Assembly: GCA_021826785.1 (NCBI GenBank)
Contig: JAKAYN010000047.1
Location: 1-5,889 of the forward strand
DNA length: 5,889 nucleotides
Reading direction: 5' to 3'
Source of the DNA: Thermoplasmata archaeon
Lineage (GTDB): Archaea > Thermoplasmatota > Thermoplasmata > Thermoplasmatales > Thermoplasmataceae
Made by a program: the position numbers and the translations under genes. How positions within the stretch are numbered: position 1 is the stretch's first letter; every line of letters starts with the position of its first letter. Positions 5,027 through 5,889 of this stretch are shown piece after piece. A model generated the notes under the pieces. The model was not told the DNA's origin, did not search any database, and worked only from the letters and a program-made list of their open reading frames with translations.

Positions 5027-5889
5027 CTATTTTAATATATCTTCTGGAATTACCATGGAAACAACAAAGTTTGGCTCGTCAACAATCTCACTTATTCTTA
5101 AATTTCCGGCAACGCTGCAAAGTATATATGCCTCATCCTCTGGAATATTTAACTCATGTGCCAAATATTTTATCATTTCATTTGAAGCCTCCACAGCAGC
5201 CTTGTATATATCATTGTTTATGCCGGTTGTTGCTATTACATTGCCTGAAAAGCTATCATTTGAAAAAATCATTGGTGTTTTTAAATTTAAATTTTTTATT
5301 AATTTTATTTTTATTCTTAAGATGGCGGATGTTTCTATTGCCGTTCCGCATATCTCACCGTCACCCTGTGATGCATGTGGATCAGAGAATGATAGTAGAC
5401 CACCGCTAACATTTACAGGCAAAATAACTCTTGATCCGGATCTTATTAATCTATTATCCATGTTTCCACCAAAGTGCTGTGGTGGTATCATATTATAATT
5501 TCCAAGTGACGGTGCAGTTCCTATTATTCCTATAAACGGATTTATTGGTATTTTTATTCCATTAAGGAAGTTCTTTCCAATGGCATATCCATTTTTTATA
5601 TCCCAGATAAATAATTTTTCTTTGTATTTATTTTTTAATAAACCAAAGTTTTTTATTATTGCGCTCCAGCCCCATCCTTCAGTTTCTATGTTTTCTATTT
5701 TAATTTCCAGGGCATCACCGGGTTCCGAATCATTTATATAAACAGGGCCAACGGCCGCATCAACCTTCGAATTATCAATGTTCATATCATTTGAATTGTA
5801 TTTAATCTGATTCGTTGATGAATCCGGTATTTTTACATTTAAAACATCGCCATCATTTACATATATAATAGGCCTGTTATTTGCATTCC
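5027..5889 (-). CDS. Acetamidase/formamidase family protein (partial, N-terminus beyond the right edge)
   Basis: FmdA/AmdA family enzymes hydrolyse short amides such as formamide or acetamide to the acid and ammonia. An in-frame ATG at 5785 exists, but the frame stays open to base 5889 and the upstream codons are family-like (NRPIIYVNDGDVLNVKI), so the true start lies outside. About 287 residues are visible; archaeal members have roughly 300-320, so little is missing. Motifs counted from the Met at 5785: GPVYINDSEPGD (13-24), GWGW (37-40), PFIGIIGTAP (83-92), PPQHFGGNMD (101-110) and the signature SDPHASQGDGEICGTAIET (134-152) with His137 and Glu144. The C-terminus (SMVIPEDILK) is normal. No frameshift is seen. 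The exact substrate is not determined; released ammonia could serve as nitrogen source. The neighbour downstream is the carbonic-anhydrase-like gene, 172 bp away and with its own promoter. Confidence 0.92.
   Translation of the reverse strand, partial: NANNRPIIYVNDGDVLNVKIPDSSTNQIKYNSNDMNIDNSKVDAAVGPVYINDSEPGDALEIKIENIETEGWGWSAIIKNFGLLKNKYKEKLFIWDIKNGYAIGKNFLNGIKIPINPFIGIIGTAPSLGNYNMIPPQHFGGNMDNRLIRSGSRVILPVNVSGGLLSFSDPHASQGDGEICGTAIETSAILRIKIKLIKNLNLKTPMIFSNDSFSGNVIATTGINNDIYKAAVEASNEMIKYLAHELNIPEDEAYILCSVAGNLRISEIVDEPNFVVSMVIPEDILK

Noticed and set aside
5004..5498. Plus-strand 164-codon frame opposite the amidase gene, with a second overlapping 112-codon frame at 5071-5409
   Set aside because: The minus strand here carries strong amidase motifs; both plus-strand frames are shadows without recognisable domains.
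1..5889. A new multi-gene system across the window
   Set aside because: Apart from pyrD-pyrK the genes differ in strand, promoter and pathway, and two are broken; no shared function can be supported.

Overview
The window looks like chromosomal DNA from an AT-rich thermoacidophilic archaeon of the Thermoplasmatales, most like Picrophilus. This is inferred, not searched. The reasons are strong AT bias, heavy use of ATA (Ile) and AGG/AGA (Arg) codons, an archaeal tRNA with no encoded CCA, TATA-like boxes 20-29 bp before several ATG codons that lack a Shine-Dalgarno (leaderless style), and a pyrD-pyrK pair with an archaeal-style PyrK.

Layout. Positions 1-1391 (+) hold the C-terminal part of a superfamily 1 DNA2/NAM7-like helicase ending in a Vsr/MTES_1575-type nuclease domain. 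The part with the Walker A motif is not in this frame, and all three forward frames are stopped within bases 6-31, so the gene is broken or split at the left edge. Positions 1421-2982 (+) are a tight pyrD-pyrK pair encoding a two-subunit class 1B dihydroorotate dehydrogenase (de novo pyrimidine synthesis), with a TATA box just upstream. Positions 3080-3301 (+) hold a small cysteine-containing protein of unknown function. Positions 3330-3403 (+) are a tRNA-Arg(UCG).

The remaining genes lie on the minus strand. Positions 3466-4192 are a short-chain dehydrogenase/reductase pseudogene with a deletion in the Rossmann nucleotide-binding region, a second frameshift before NNAG, and a Gly-to-Cys change in TGxxxGIG. 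Positions 4342-4854 encode a divergent beta-carbonic-anhydrase-like protein that keeps the zinc ligands. Positions 5027-5889 encode an acetamidase/formamidase family protein whose N-terminus runs off the right edge. The gaps between these minus-strand genes are under 200 bp and extremely AT-rich; one holds a perfect 20-bp palindrome.

Functional links. Only pyrD and pyrK clearly work together. The others look like independent metabolic genes. A carbonic-anhydrase-like protein beside an amidase could fit handling of CO2/bicarbonate and ammonia, but the sequence does not show this. I see no complete new multi-gene system. The most notable points are the two decaying genes (helicase-nuclease and SDR), the divergent carbonic anhydrase and the uncharacterised small Cys protein.
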